A stretch of 64,000 nt of DNA from Desulfococcus sp041737845 (GCF_041737845.1 NZ_JBGSQX010000147.1:1-64000), one strand, 5' to 3'; shown: positions 8,050 to 17,479, counted from the first letter of the stretch. Program-made: numbers and translations. The notes: generated from the letters alone by a model not told the origin.

Positions 8050-9315
8050 ATGCGCAAGATGGTTTCGACCCTGGTACCCTTCACCATGCTTTTTGCCGCC
8101 GCCCTCATCCTCATGACCGGGGTCGGCCTGCTCAATACCCTCATCAGCCTGAAACTGACCCTGGCGGGCTTTTCCGCCCAGGCCACCGGCGCCGTCATGG
8201 CCTGCTACTTTATCGGGCTGATCCTGGGGTCGGTCAACGGCCACCGGCTGATCGAGCGGGTGGGCCACATCCGTTCCTTCGCGGGATTCGCCGCCGTGAC
8301 GACGGCCATGGTCATGCTCCACGGGCTGGTTTTCTCGGGCGTCGCCTGGGCCGTATTGCGGCTGTTGACGGGCATCTCCACCATGGGCCTCTACATGGTC
8401 ATCGAAAGCTGGCTCAACGAATGCACGGAGCCCAAAGCGCGCGGCCGCATCTTTTCCGTGTACATGATCATGAGCTACCTGGGGATGAGCATCGGCCAGC
8501 AGCTTCTCAACGCGGGGGACGTTGCCGGCCGGGAGCTCTTTTTCCTTGTCGGGTTTCTCATCTCCTTCAGCCTGGTGCCGGTGGCGGTCACCCACGGCAT
8601 CCACCCGGAGGTGCCCGCGGTCCGGAGTTTCCAGATCCTCCCCTATTTCAGGAGGGCACCCATCGGCATGCTGGGGTGCCTGTCGGCGGGATTGATCAAC
8701 AGCGCCTTTTACGCCATGGGGCCGGTCTTCGGCCACCAGATCCATCTGTCGGTCTCCGAGATCTCGATCCTCATGACGGCGACGATCCTGGGGGGCCTCT
8801 CCCTCCAGTGGCCGGTCGGCCGCATGTCGGACCGGTTCGACCGGACCCTGGTGCTGCCCGTGCTGGCGGTGCTGGTCGCGGGCGCCGCGCTCCTGGCGGT
8901 TTTCGTGGCCCAGATCTCCTACTGGCTCATGATCGCGGTCATGGCGCTTTTCGGCGGATTGATCTTTACGGTGTATCCCGTGGCCGTGGCCCGGGCCCAT
9001 GATCTTTTCGAGCAGAAGGAGATCGTGCCGGTCAGCGCCTGCCTCCTGCTGTGCTACGGCGTCGGCGCCGCCATCGGGCCGGTGGGGGCCGCCAGGGTGA
9101 TGGACGCGACCGGGAGCCCTTACGGCCTGATGGTCTACACCGCCATGGTGGCCGGCCTGTATGCCGCCGTGACAGGGCTCCTGCGGCGCTTTGAAAAGGT
9201 CGAGATCATTCCGGTCGAGGAACAGGTCGGCTTCCTGCCCATGGAGAGCCCGTCGAGGATCGCCCTGCGCCTCGACCCGCGGGCGGATCTCGATGCCGAA
9301 AAATCCGCGGGGTGA
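8050..9315 (+). CDS. Major facilitator superfamily transporter (YcaD-like), 421 aa
   Basis: About twelve hydrophobic segments span the protein. Between segments 2 and 3 is GLILGSVNGHRLIERVGHIR, matching the MFS loop motif, and VIESWLNECTEPKARGRIFS is typical of the YcaD-like subgroup as I know it. A second such loop, GRMSDRFDR, lies between segments 8 and 9. I chose ATG 8050 because the protein there begins right before the first membrane segment; 35-40 codons upstream in the same frame look non-coding. The Shine-Dalgarno site is weak. Substrate cannot be told from sequence. It precedes the sensor kinase by 55 bases on the same strand, so the two may be cotranscribed. Confidence 0.85.
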   Translation: MRKMVSTLVPFTMLFAAALILMTGVGLLNTLISLKLTLAGFSAQATGAVMACYFIGLILGSVNGHRLIERVGHIRSFAGFAAVTTAMVMLHGLVFSGVAWAVLRLLTGISTMGLYMVIESWLNECTEPKARGRIFSVYMIMSYLGMSIGQQLLNAGDVAGRELFFLVGFLISFSLVPVAVTHGIHPEVPAVRSFQILPYFRRAPIGMLGCLSAGLINSAFYAMGPVFGHQIHLSVSEISILMTATILGGLSLQWPVGRMSDRFDRTLVLPVLAVLVAGAALLAVFVAQISYWLMIAVMALFGGLIFTVYPVAVARAHDLFEQKEIVPVSACLLLCYGVGAAIGPVGAARVMDATGSPYGLMVYTAMVAGLYAAVTGLLRRFEKVEIIPVEEQVGFLPMESPSRIALRLDPRADLDAEKSAG

Positions 9316-9370
9316 CCCTAACCTCTTCGGGGCGGTTTCATGACTCAGGCCGCCCACATGCAGGGGCGCT

Positions 9371-11245
9371 GTGAACCCTCCTCAAGAAAAGACGTTCGTG
9401 CAGTTGAACCGCTACATCTGGGCGACGGCCGTCGTCTGGACGGTGGTCGTATTGTTGTCGCTCGTCTGGAACCGGGTCCATTCCGAGCTCAACATTCAGG
9501 AGAACGCCCGCATCCAGGCCCGGACCGCCTACCATAAAGACATCCACTACCGCCGCTGGAATTCCCGCCACGGCGGGGTCTATGTCCCCGTATCCGATCT
9601 CGCGCCGCCCAACCCCTACCTCGATATTCCGCACCGCGACCTGACGACGGCCGACGGACTCCGTCTGACCCTGCTCAACCCGGCCTACATGCTGCGGCTG
9701 GTTTACGATCTCGAGGAAGGGCCCTACGCCATCAGGGGGCATATCACGAGCCTCCGGCCGATCCGGCCCGGGAACGCGCCGGACGCGTGGGAGGCGGCGT
9801 CGCTCAAGGCCTTCGAGGGCGGCGGGGAGGAGGTCAGCGAACCGGCGGCCATCGACGGCGTGCCCTACATGCGCCTGATGCGGCCCCTGGTCGCCGAGGC
9901 TAGCTGCCTCAAATGCCACGGGAAGCAGGGGTACCGGGAGGGCGAGATCCGGGGCGGGATCACCGTTTCGGTTCCCATGGCGCCCCTGCGTGCCGCGATG
10001 CGGCCGTATCATGACGCCGTCGTGATGGGCCACGCCCTCCTGTGGCTCTTCGGGCTGGGGGGCGTCGGCATCGCCGCCGGCCGCCTGCGAAAACAGGTCC
10101 GGCAGCGGAAAGAGATGGAGGGCGCCCTTCGGGAGAGCGAGGAGAGGTCCCGGGTCCTGGTGGAGCATGCGCCCTTCGGCCTGTCCATCATGCATCCGGA
10201 TCAGCGGTTCGAATACCTCAACCCCAGGTTCATCGAGACCTTCGGCTACACCCTGGCGGATATCCCGGACAAGTCGGCATGGTTTGAAAAAGCCTACCCG
10301 GACCCGTCCTACCGGGACATGGTCCGGAAGGTCTGGGCGGCCGACTCCTTTCAATCCATGGGGACGGTCCGGGCCATCACGCCCAAAACCTTCCGGGTGA
10401 GGTGCGGCGACGGCCGGGACCGGGTCATCCGGTTCAGGAATGTCCCCCTGGCCGACGGCCGGCAGATCCTCACCTATGAAGACATCACCACGCAGGTGGC
10501 GGCCGAGGAGGCGCTCCGGGAATCGGAGCGGAACCTCCGCTTTCTCTCTTCGGGCCTGCTGGAGGCCCAGGAGAACGAGCGGCGGCGGATCGCCTACGCC
10601 CTCCACGACGAGCTGGCCCAGGATCTCGCGGTGCTGACCATCCAGGTGAAATGCATCGAGGAGGGGCTGGAGGGGCATCAGACGGAGATCAAAGAATCCT
10701 GCCGGAACACCAACCGGCACATCATCGGCATCATCGAAAATACCCGGCGGCTCTCCCACGGACTCAGCCCGGCGCTCCTGGAGGAGCTGGGCCTCTCGGC
10801 GGCCATCCGGCGGATGATCGAGGATTTTACCGAACAGACGGGCGTCGGGGTCTCCCTCGACATGGAGGAGTTGGACCACCTGTTTCGCCGGGAGACGGAG
10901 GTCATCGTCTACCGCATTTTCCAGGAGGCCTTCACGAATATCCGCAAGCACGCCGGCGCGACCCGCGTGACGGTGTCGGCCGTCCGAGGGAGGGACGGGG
11001 TGACGGTCTGCATCGAGGACAACGGCAGGGGGTTCGAGCCCACGGAGGTCAAGGGCTGGTGCCGGCCGGAAAGGGGGCTGGGGCTGATCGCCATGGAGGA
11101 GCGCGTCCGGATGCTGGGCAGGACCCTCCACCGGTCGAGCGATCCCGGCCGGGGCACCCGGATCGTCTTCTCCGTCCCCGTGGACCTGGAAAGCCACGTT
11201 CCGGAGTGCGGGCCGCCGGCCGATCCCATGACCGGCGGCGCCTAA
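9371..11245 (+). CDS. Haem c-type sensor histidine kinase (DUF3365/Tll0287-like + PAS + HisKA_3), 624 aa
   Basis: The likely start is GTG 9371. A membrane helix (about residues 17-33) leads to a periplasmic sensor domain with a CxxCH haem site, CLKCH at residues 179-183, in the context GEIRGGITVSVPM typical of DUF3365/Tll0287-like domains. A second helix lies near 216-238. A PAS domain (about 260-385) follows, then a HisKA_3 dimerisation domain with the phospho-acceptor His412 in YALHDELAQDLAVL, and a HATPase_c domain (EDNGRGFEP, GLGLIAMEERVRMLG). This is the NarX/DegS-like kinase class, which pairs with NarL-type regulators. No response regulator is in the window. The covalent haem suggests redox or gas sensing. 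Confidence 0.9.
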   Translation: MNPPQEKTFVQLNRYIWATAVVWTVVVLLSLVWNRVHSELNIQENARIQARTAYHKDIHYRRWNSRHGGVYVPVSDLAPPNPYLDIPHRDLTTADGLRLTLLNPAYMLRLVYDLEEGPYAIRGHITSLRPIRPGNAPDAWEAASLKAFEGGGEEVSEPAAIDGVPYMRLMRPLVAEASCLKCHGKQGYREGEIRGGITVSVPMAPLRAAMRPYHDAVVMGHALLWLFGLGGVGIAAGRLRKQVRQRKEMEGALRESEERSRVLVEHAPFGLSIMHPDQRFEYLNPRFIETFGYTLADIPDKSAWFEKAYPDPSYRDMVRKVWAADSFQSMGTVRAITPKTFRVRCGDGRDRVIRFRNVPLADGRQILTYEDITTQVAAEEALRESERNLRFLSSGLLEAQENERRRIAYALHDELAQDLAVLTIQVKCIEEGLEGHQTEIKESCRNTNRHIIGIIENTRRLSHGLSPALLEELGLSAAIRRMIEDFTEQTGVGVSLDMEELDHLFRRETEVIVYRIFQEAFTNIRKHAGATRVTVSAVRGRDGVTVCIEDNGRGFEPTEVKGWCRPERGLGLIAMEERVRMLGRTLHRSSDPGRGTRIVFSVPVDLESHVPECGPPADPMTGGA

Positions 11246-11256
11246 GGGCCCCGGGG

Positions 11257-14200
11257 TTATTTCAGGAGGGCCCGTTCCCCCAGGTTCCCGTACCGGTGGT
11301 AGCTGTGGGAGACGGTCTGCTCCTGGAAGTAGTTGAGCATCTCGATGCGGCCTTCCATCAGGACCCGGCTCCGGGAGATGTAGAAGCCGGTCCGGGCCGC
11401 CGCCTCGAAAACGGCCATGGGGACCCGGTCGGGCGCGGCATACCGGATGCGGTCCACATCCGAAAGCGTCTCCACGAGGTCCCGGTCCGAATGCCGGACG
11501 ACGGGGATGCCCGCCAGGAAATGCCTGCCGTCCTCCCCTGAAAGGAACGCGGCGGCCCCGTTCTCCAGCCCCGCGGGCAGGCCCACGATGACCCGGCAGC
11601 CCGCGACCGCTGCGCCTGCGATCCTTGCCAGCACCTCGAACAGGGTGTCCCGCACGTCGACCCGAACCAGCACCGTGCCGGCAGGCAGGTAGCGCAGAAC
11701 GTTGTTCTCCCCCCGGATCTTGAAATAGTCCTTGGCCTGGAAGAACTCCTGCTCGGCGTTGTAGATATAGCTGTGGATGGCCCGGATCGTCTTTTCGATA
11801 TCCTCCCGGTGGTCCGCCATCCGCCCCGCCGCGAGTTTCAGGCGCCACGCCTGGGCCACCCGGAGGAGGCGGTAGTCCTTCTCGATGGCCCCGGTCCGGG
11901 GAAAGCCGGTCTCCTCGATATCCATGAACTGCACGACATAGTTGGGGCTCCCGGCCTTGATGCCCGCGCCCAGGGCGGATTTTTTCATCCCGCCGAAGGG
12001 CTGGCGCAGAACAATGGCGCCGGTGGTCACGCGGTTGATGTAGAGGTTTCCGGCCTCGATCTTTTCTTTCCAGAGGCGCTGCTCGCGCTCGTCCAGGCTC
12101 TCCAGGCCCGAGGTGAGCCCGTAACCGGTCTGGTTGACGAGGTCGATGGCCGCATCCAGGCTCTCCGCCTTCATGACCCCGATCACCGGCCCGAAGAACT
12201 CGGTCATGTGGGTGCGGGAGCCGGGCTGGACGTTCCATTTGATCCCCGGGGTCCAGAGGTGGGGGTTTCCGTCCAGGTTTCGGGGTGTAAGGGCCCATTC
12301 CTCGCCGGGTTCGAGTTGGGTCAGGGCCCGCGCCAGCTCGCCCGCGGGCGGGTGGACGAGGGGGCCCATCCGGTTCCGGAACTGCCAGGCCGACCCCGTG
12401 GCGTAGCTTTCGGCGGCGTCCACGAGCTGCTGCTTGAAGTGGGGGTCGTGGAACACCTCCTTTTCGAGGATGACGAGGGAGGTGGCCGAGCATTTCTGGC
12501 CGGCGTTGCTGAAGGCCGAGTGGAGGATGTTCTTGACGGCCTGGTCCCGGTCGGCCATGGCGGTGACGATGGTGGCGTTCTTCCCGCCGGTCTCGGCGGC
12601 CAGGAGGGCGTCGGGGCGGTTCTTCAGGATCTCCATGCCCGTATCCGTGCCGCCGGTGAGGATGATGACGTCGACCTCCGGGCTTTGGGTGAGCCCCGGG
12701 CCCACCGACGCCCCCGGGCAGGGCACGAACTGGAGGGTGTTCTGCGAGATTCCGGCCCGCCAGAAGCACTGGCAGAGGTGCCACCCGGTCATGGCGGCCG
12801 CCGACGCGGGCTTGAAAATGACGGTGTTTCCCGCCGCCAGGGCCGCCAGGATGCCCCCTGCCGGGATGGCGATGGGAAAATTCCACGGGGTGATGACCAG
12901 GGTCACGCCCTTGCCCCGGCAGGAGACGCCGGAAAGGCGCTCCCAGGCCCCCGCGGACCCGGGGTAGAACTCGGCGAAATCCACGGCCTCGGAGACCTCG
13001 GGGTCGGACTCGGTGAAGAGCTTGCCCGTGTCTGCGGCGGCGCAGCCCATCAGGTCTCCCCGGGCCTTCCTCAGTTCGACGGCCACGGCCGAGAGGATGC
13101 GGTGCCGTTCGGCGTGGGGCAGGCGCCGCCACCCGTCCGGGTCGGCCTTGGCGGCGGCCAGTGCCCGGTCCGCGTCCTCAATGCCTGCCAGGGCGAACCG
13201 GGCGGAAACGATCCCCTCGGCATGACGGTTGGGGTCGATGACCTCCACGAGCTTCCGCCCCGCAAAAACCGCCTCTCCGGCGACGACGACGGGGATCTCC
13301 TCGGGCGCGTCCCCTGCGCGCTTCATCCAGCGGTCCCGCACTGCCTCCGCCCACCTCACATTGGCGGGAAGAGACCAGTCCGTGTCCGCCTCGTTGATGA
13401 ACTCCCCGGTGTGAAAGGTCCCGCGGCCCTTGTCGTGGGTTTCCGTGTTCCGGTCCTGGATGCGGTTGGGCGTGCTCCCGACCTGCGCCTTCCGGCGGCA
13501 GGAGGCGAGGAAGCGCTCCTTCAGGAAGACCCATTCAGGCGAATCGGAGGCGAGGTTGAAGGAGTAGCGCAGGAAATTTTCATCCGCCGTGTTCTCGTCG
13601 AGCCGTCGGACGAGATAGGCGATGGCGTTGATGAACTCCTCCCTGGCCGCCACCGGCGCATAGAGGAGCACCTCCCCGCCGGTGGTGTCCCGGAGGGCGC
13701 GCCAGACGTGGTTGGCCATACCCTCCAGCATCTCGAAGGAGACATGCCCGGTCACGCCGTTTTTTTTCGCGGCGAGAAAGGCGTAGGCCTGCTCGAAGAG
13801 GTTGTGGGAGGCGATGCCCAGGCGGACCGCCGCCATGTTTTCCGGCCGCATGCCGTAATCGACCATCCGCTTGAAGTTGGCGTCGACGTCCAGCTTGTTG
13901 TCGTAGGGCGCGAGGGGCCAGTTGTGGACGGCCGACTCCACCAGCTCCATCTCCATGTTGGCGCCTTTGACGATGCGGATCTTGATGGGCGCGCCGCCTT
14001 TGGCGACCCGGTCCCGGGCCCATCGGGTCAGCTCCTTCTGTTTCTCGAAGGAGTCCGGGAGGTAGGCCTGAAGCACGATGCCGGCCGAGTAATCCCTGAA
14101 CTCGTCCTGGTCCAGGGTCCGGGTGAAGACCGCGAGGGTGATGGACAGGTCCCGGTATTCCTCCATGTCGAGGTTGACGAATTTGGGCGCGGTCGTGCCG

Positions 14201-14898
14201 TCTTTCCGGACATAGCGGTTGTTTGCGGCCGCCCGGAACAGGCGGGAGAGGCGCCCCTTGAGGACGGAGACGGTGTTGTCGAAGGCCAGGGAGCTGATCT
14301 GGGAAAAGATGGTGGAGATCTTGACGGAGATATACTCGATGGACGGATCTTCCATGTCCCGGACGTAGGTGGAAAGCCTTCCTTCGGCCTCCCTCTCGCC
14401 CAGGACCGCCTCGCCCAGGTGGTTGAGGTTCATGCGGACCCCGTCGCCCCGCCGCTTTTTGAGGTGGGCGTCCAGGATCGCCTTTTCCCCGGGGATGACG
14501 GACCGGGCGCTGTCTTCCCGGATCTTTTCGATCATTCTGGGGATCGCGGTGTTGGGGGCGTAATGGCCGGCCGCGAGAAACAGCCGCATCAGCAGCTTCT
14601 CCGGGATGGAGAAGAACTCGGGGACCCCGTAGGTCGTGAGCACGTGCCGGACCTGGTTCGCCACCCGGGCGTTGTCCCCGGAGCGGAAGCTCTGGTCGAT
14701 CATCCGGGTCAGGATGACCTTGTCCAGGGGGTTCCGGATCAGGCGCATCATCTGCCGCTGGTGGCTCTTCTCCCGGAAGGTGAGCCGGGCGTTGGCATTG
14801 TCCTGCCATTCCGCGGCGAGCCTGACGGCCTCGTCCGGCAGGGCGTCCGGGGCCGGGGTTTGGGAAGCGAATTGTCGATGGGGGGCCGCTGTGTTCAT
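11257..14898 (-). CDS. putA: Bifunctional proline dehydrogenase / L-glutamate-gamma-semialdehyde dehydrogenase, 1213 aa
   Basis: This enzyme converts proline to glutamate in two steps. The N-terminal half is a proline dehydrogenase TIM barrel, with KIRIVKGANMEMELVESAVH and NFKRMVDYGMRPENMAAVRLG. The second part is an aldehyde dehydrogenase: VTLVITPWNFPIAIP, ILTGGTDTG, AAETGGKNATIV (catalytic Glu) and AGQKCSAT with the catalytic Cys at residue 803. About 190 further residues follow the aldehyde dehydrogenase core, as in long PutA proteins. I see no N-terminal ribbon-helix-helix repressor domain, so it is a non-regulatory type. GAGGAG lies about nine bases before the ATG. It converges on the sensor kinase gene, 11 bases away, and two 19-bp direct repeats lie upstream. 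Confidence 0.93.
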   Translation of the reverse strand: MNTAAPHRQFASQTPAPDALPDEAVRLAAEWQDNANARLTFREKSHQRQMMRLIRNPLDKVILTRMIDQSFRSGDNARVANQVRHVLTTYGVPEFFSIPEKLLMRLFLAAGHYAPNTAIPRMIEKIREDSARSVIPGEKAILDAHLKKRRGDGVRMNLNHLGEAVLGEREAEGRLSTYVRDMEDPSIEYISVKISTIFSQISSLAFDNTVSVLKGRLSRLFRAAANNRYVRKDGTTAPKFVNLDMEEYRDLSITLAVFTRTLDQDEFRDYSAGIVLQAYLPDSFEKQKELTRWARDRVAKGGAPIKIRIVKGANMEMELVESAVHNWPLAPYDNKLDVDANFKRMVDYGMRPENMAAVRLGIASHNLFEQAYAFLAAKKNGVTGHVSFEMLEGMANHVWRALRDTTGGEVLLYAPVAAREEFINAIAYLVRRLDENTADENFLRYSFNLASDSPEWVFLKERFLASCRRKAQVGSTPNRIQDRNTETHDKGRGTFHTGEFINEADTDWSLPANVRWAEAVRDRWMKRAGDAPEEIPVVVAGEAVFAGRKLVEVIDPNRHAEGIVSARFALAGIEDADRALAAAKADPDGWRRLPHAERHRILSAVAVELRKARGDLMGCAAADTGKLFTESDPEVSEAVDFAEFYPGSAGAWERLSGVSCRGKGVTLVITPWNFPIAIPAGGILAALAAGNTVIFKPASAAAMTGWHLCQCFWRAGISQNTLQFVPCPGASVGPGLTQSPEVDVIILTGGTDTGMEILKNRPDALLAAETGGKNATIVTAMADRDQAVKNILHSAFSNAGQKCSATSLVILEKEVFHDPHFKQQLVDAAESYATGSAWQFRNRMGPLVHPPAGELARALTQLEPGEEWALTPRNLDGNPHLWTPGIKWNVQPGSRTHMTEFFGPVIGVMKAESLDAAIDLVNQTGYGLTSGLESLDEREQRLWKEKIEAGNLYINRVTTGAIVLRQPFGGMKKSALGAGIKAGSPNYVVQFMDIEETGFPRTGAIEKDYRLLRVAQAWRLKLAAGRMADHREDIEKTIRAIHSYIYNAEQEFFQAKDYFKIRGENNVLRYLPAGTVLVRVDVRDTLFEVLARIAGAAVAGCRVIVGLPAGLENGAAAFLSGEDGRHFLAGIPVVRHSDRDLVETLSDVDRIRYAAPDRVPMAVFEAAARTGFYISRSRVLMEGRIEMLNYFQEQTVSHSYHRYGNLGERALLK

Positions 14899-14940
14899 AG
14901 ACCATTCTCCTCGTTTGGATGGGTGGGATAGAAATCTTTT

Positions 14941-14987
14941 AAATGGTTTGACAATTACAAGTCAAGAAAAATGGTTTGACAATTACA
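14941..14987. repeat. Two 19-bp direct repeats upstream of the proline dehydrogenase gene
   Basis: The sequence AAATGGTTTGACAATTACA occurs at 14941-14959 and again, without mismatch, at 14969-14987, a 28-bp period. The pair lies 43-89 bases upstream of the putA start codon, where an operator would be expected. Confidence 0.8.
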
Positions 14988-15038
14988 GACATTCGCGTTT
15001 GGCAACGTCACCGGTTCCAGGCAGCCGCAGCACGAGGC

Positions 15039-16205
15039 TCAGATGAAGCGCTTCATCAGCTCGTCGACCACCTCGTCGACATTGGCCGGCGTGATGCCGT
15101 TCTTCCGGCAGATGCCCTCGACCTTCTCCATGCGGTGGGACGACGCCATGTCGCCCAGGCACCGGAATATCCCGAGCCTGCGGCCGACAAGATAGCGGGT
15201 CTGGCGCTCGGGGGGCAGGTCGAGGAAGCTCTGGAGGATCGCCGTCATGTGCGCTTTGTCCCCGGGCAGGACCCCCTCCAGCTCCTGGAACAGGTTGAGG
15301 ACGTGATCGCTTTTCAGCGTGCTGCTGATGCCGTTCAGGTTCCGGATGAAGGTCAGGATCTCCCCGGCTGTTTCAATATCCGTGCATTTTTGGAAGGTCC
15401 CCTCGCGGAATTCGGTATAGAGGGGAATATGATTCGGGATGGCCAGGGTCCTGAGCCGGATGAAATCGGGGTTGATCCGGTTGAGGGCGTCGGCTGTCTC
15501 GACGGCATGTTCATGGGAGAGGGCCCTTCCGCCCAGGCCCGGCATCACGTACTCCGACAGTTCCATCCCCGCCTGCTTGACCTTGAGCCCCGCCGAAATG
15601 TGCATGGCTTTGGTCGTCCCCTTCCGGACGGCCTCGAGGACCTTGTCCGATCCGGACTCCAGGCCGATATGGATCCGGTTGAGCCCGGCCTCGCGGATGG
15701 CCGCAAGGTCCGCGTCGGCGATGCGGGCGATGGTGTGGGACCGGGCGTAGGAGGTGACCCGCTCGATCCACGGGAAGCGGCGCCTCAGGTGCAGGAGGAT
15801 CGCAACGAGGTCCCGGGGTTTGATGATGAGGCTGTTTGCGTCCTGGAGAAAGACGCTGGAAAGCCCGCCGGAGAACCACTGGAGGGCCGCATGGAAGGCG
15901 TCGGTTTCATCGGGATCGACCTGCCATGAAACCTCCTGCACCATGGCCCGGGTGATCGTATCGGTGCCGCAGGCATGCTCCCGCAGCATCGTCACGTATT
16001 TATGGACCATATCGATATCCCGGATGACATGATCCACCGCGCGGAGCGAAAACCGCTTGCCCTTGTAGACCGGACAGAAGGTGCAGAAATTCCAGGGGCA
16101 GTTGCGGGTGACCCGGATCAGGAGGCTGTCGGCCTCGCTGGGGGGGCGGATCGGGCCTTGCTCGAATCCGGCGTAGGGCTCCCGGTTCTTTTCGCATGGT
16201 TTCAT
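15039..16205 (-). CDS. Radical SAM protein of unknown function, 388 aa
   Basis: The iron-sulfur motif is RNCPWNFCTFCPVYKG, a C-x4-C-x2-C spacing rather than the classic C-x3-C-x2-C. I know the same spacing from a group of radical SAM proteins carrying CPxNRCTFC. Following barrel motifs include INRIHIGLESGSDKVLEAV and AGMELSEYVMPGLGG (B12-independent, Elp3/HemN-like lineage). The C-terminal part (about 300-388) is helical. AGGAGA lies eight bases before ATG 16205. The gene lies directly upstream of putA on the same strand but 140 bases away, and diverges from mltG. Substrate is unknown. Confidence 0.85.
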   Translation of the reverse strand: MKPCEKNREPYAGFEQGPIRPPSEADSLLIRVTRNCPWNFCTFCPVYKGKRFSLRAVDHVIRDIDMVHKYVTMLREHACGTDTITRAMVQEVSWQVDPDETDAFHAALQWFSGGLSSVFLQDANSLIIKPRDLVAILLHLRRRFPWIERVTSYARSHTIARIADADLAAIREAGLNRIHIGLESGSDKVLEAVRKGTTKAMHISAGLKVKQAGMELSEYVMPGLGGRALSHEHAVETADALNRINPDFIRLRTLAIPNHIPLYTEFREGTFQKCTDIETAGEILTFIRNLNGISSTLKSDHVLNLFQELEGVLPGDKAHMTAILQSFLDLPPERQTRYLVGRRLGIFRCLGDMASSHRMEKVEGICRKNGITPANVDEVVDELMKRFI

Positions 16206-16259
16206 GGCGGATCTCCTGTAAAAAAGGGGTTCAGGCTGATGGAAAACAGGCTGAAGGGG

Positions 16260-16310
16260 TTTAGACTGAAGGCTGAAGGAAGACGATCAGCTTTCGGTCT
16301 TCAGCCTAAA
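16260..16310. repeat. Imperfect inverted repeat between divergent genes
   Basis: The left arm (16260-16279) and right arm (16291-16310) pair at 16 of 20 positions around an 11-base loop. The motif CTGAAGG recurs three times nearby (from about 16250). A possible minus-strand -10 (TATAAC, 16317-16312) lies just upstream, so the hairpin would fall in the 5' untranslated region of the radical SAM mRNA. Confidence 0.5.
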
Positions 16311-16423
16311 CGTTATAGCATAACCCTGCCCGGATCAAGTCGAGGCGGCGCGGGTTGATAATCCCTTTGACAAGCGCCGGGCTTTGGAATATGTCCTCTT
16401 CAACCAAAATGGAGCCTGGAATT

Positions 16424-17479
16424 GTGAACAAATTCATTTGCGGTGCGGTGATCCTGGCGGGTTTCGTGCTGGCGTGCGCCGCCGTCGCGGCCGGCTATCT
16501 CTTTTCCGACCTGGCGGGCTATGCGAAAACGGCGGCAGGCGGCGGCAGCGGCCTTGCGGCGCCGTGGGAGAGGATTGTCGTCCTTCCTGCCGGAAAGGGG
16601 TTTTCCGGCGTGGTGAAAAATCTCGTGAAGGGGGGTGTCGTGCAGGATCCCCGTCGGTTCAGGCGTCTTGCCCGGGTCCTGGGCGTCGACCGTCGGATGA
16701 AGGCCGGAGAATACCGGTTCTCCTCGGCCATGTCGCCCCTGGAGATCCTGGGTAAACTGGCCCGGGGGGATGTGCTTCTTCACGGTCTCACGATTCCCGA
16801 GGGCTGGACCGTGAGGGAGATCGCGGTCCTTGCCGGGAAAAAGGGGATCGGGGATGCCCGGGATCTTCTGAGCCAGGCGCTCTCCCCGGAATATGCCGCG
16901 GGCAGGGGGGTCGGGGGCGGGACCCTGGAGGGCTATCTCTTTCCAGACACCTATTATTTCCCCCGGAACACGCCCGCCGACCGGATCCTCCAGACCATGC
17001 TGGCCCGGTTCGAGGAGGTGTTCCTCCCGTCGTGGGCGGAGCGGGCAAGAGGATTGAACCTCTCCCGGCACCAGCTCGTGACGCTGGCCTCCATCATCGA
17101 GAAGGAGACGGGGGCGGCCGAGGAGCGGCCGATCATCTCATCGGTATTCCACAACCGGCTGAAGCGGGGCATGAAACTCCAGAGCGACCCGACGGTCATC
17201 TACGGCATCCCGGATTTTGACGGCAACATCACCCGCAGGCACCTCGACACGCCCACGCCCTACAACACCTATCAGATCGGCGGACTGCCGCCGGGCCCCA
17301 TCGCCAGCCCCGGAAAGGCGTCCCTCGAGGCGGCCCTCTTTCCCAGGGAAACGGCGTTTCTCTATTTCGTGGCCCGCGGGGACGGCACCCACCACTTTTC
17401 CGCAAGCCTTGAAGAGCATAACGAGGCGGTGCGGCGGTATCAGCTGGGCGAAAGCAAGATCGGAGAAAGCAACCAGTGA
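16424..17479 (+). CDS. mltG: Endolytic peptidoglycan transglycosylase MltG (YceG-like), 351 aa
   Basis: MltG is a membrane-bound lytic transglycosylase that cuts nascent glycan strands and sets their length. One N-terminal membrane helix (KFICGAVILAGFVLACAAVAAG) is followed by the YceG fold. The catalytic region is ASIIEKETGAAEERP, then VFHNRLKRGMKLQSDPTVIYG and TPYNTYQIGGLPPGPIASPG, all diagnostic. I chose GTG 16424 because GGAG (16411-16414) lies nine bases before it and a TTGACA (16367-16372) would place transcription start after the alternative ATG at 16391; ATGs at 16391 and 16409 remain possible. Its stop overlaps the nagZ start by 4 bases, so both cell-wall enzymes are translationally coupled. 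Confidence 0.92.
   Translation: MNKFICGAVILAGFVLACAAVAAGYLFSDLAGYAKTAAGGGSGLAAPWERIVVLPAGKGFSGVVKNLVKGGVVQDPRRFRRLARVLGVDRRMKAGEYRFSSAMSPLEILGKLARGDVLLHGLTIPEGWTVREIAVLAGKKGIGDARDLLSQALSPEYAAGRGVGGGTLEGYLFPDTYYFPRNTPADRILQTMLARFEEVFLPSWAERARGLNLSRHQLVTLASIIEKETGAAEERPIISSVFHNRLKRGMKLQSDPTVIYGIPDFDGNITRRHLDTPTPYNTYQIGGLPPGPIASPGKASLEAALFPRETAFLYFVARGDGTHHFSASLEEHNEAVRRYQLGESKIGESNQ

Noticed and set aside
9338..13132. 1264-codon open frame on the minus strand opposite the sensor kinase and in another frame of putA
   Set aside because: It spans two well-supported genes, its product is rich in Arg, Gly and Pro without any domain, and such frames follow from high GC at third positions.
11773..14931. 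1052-codon open frame on the plus strand antisense to putA
   Set aside because: The opposite strand encodes clear PutA motifs; this product has the low-complexity Gly/Val/Asp make-up of an antisense shadow.
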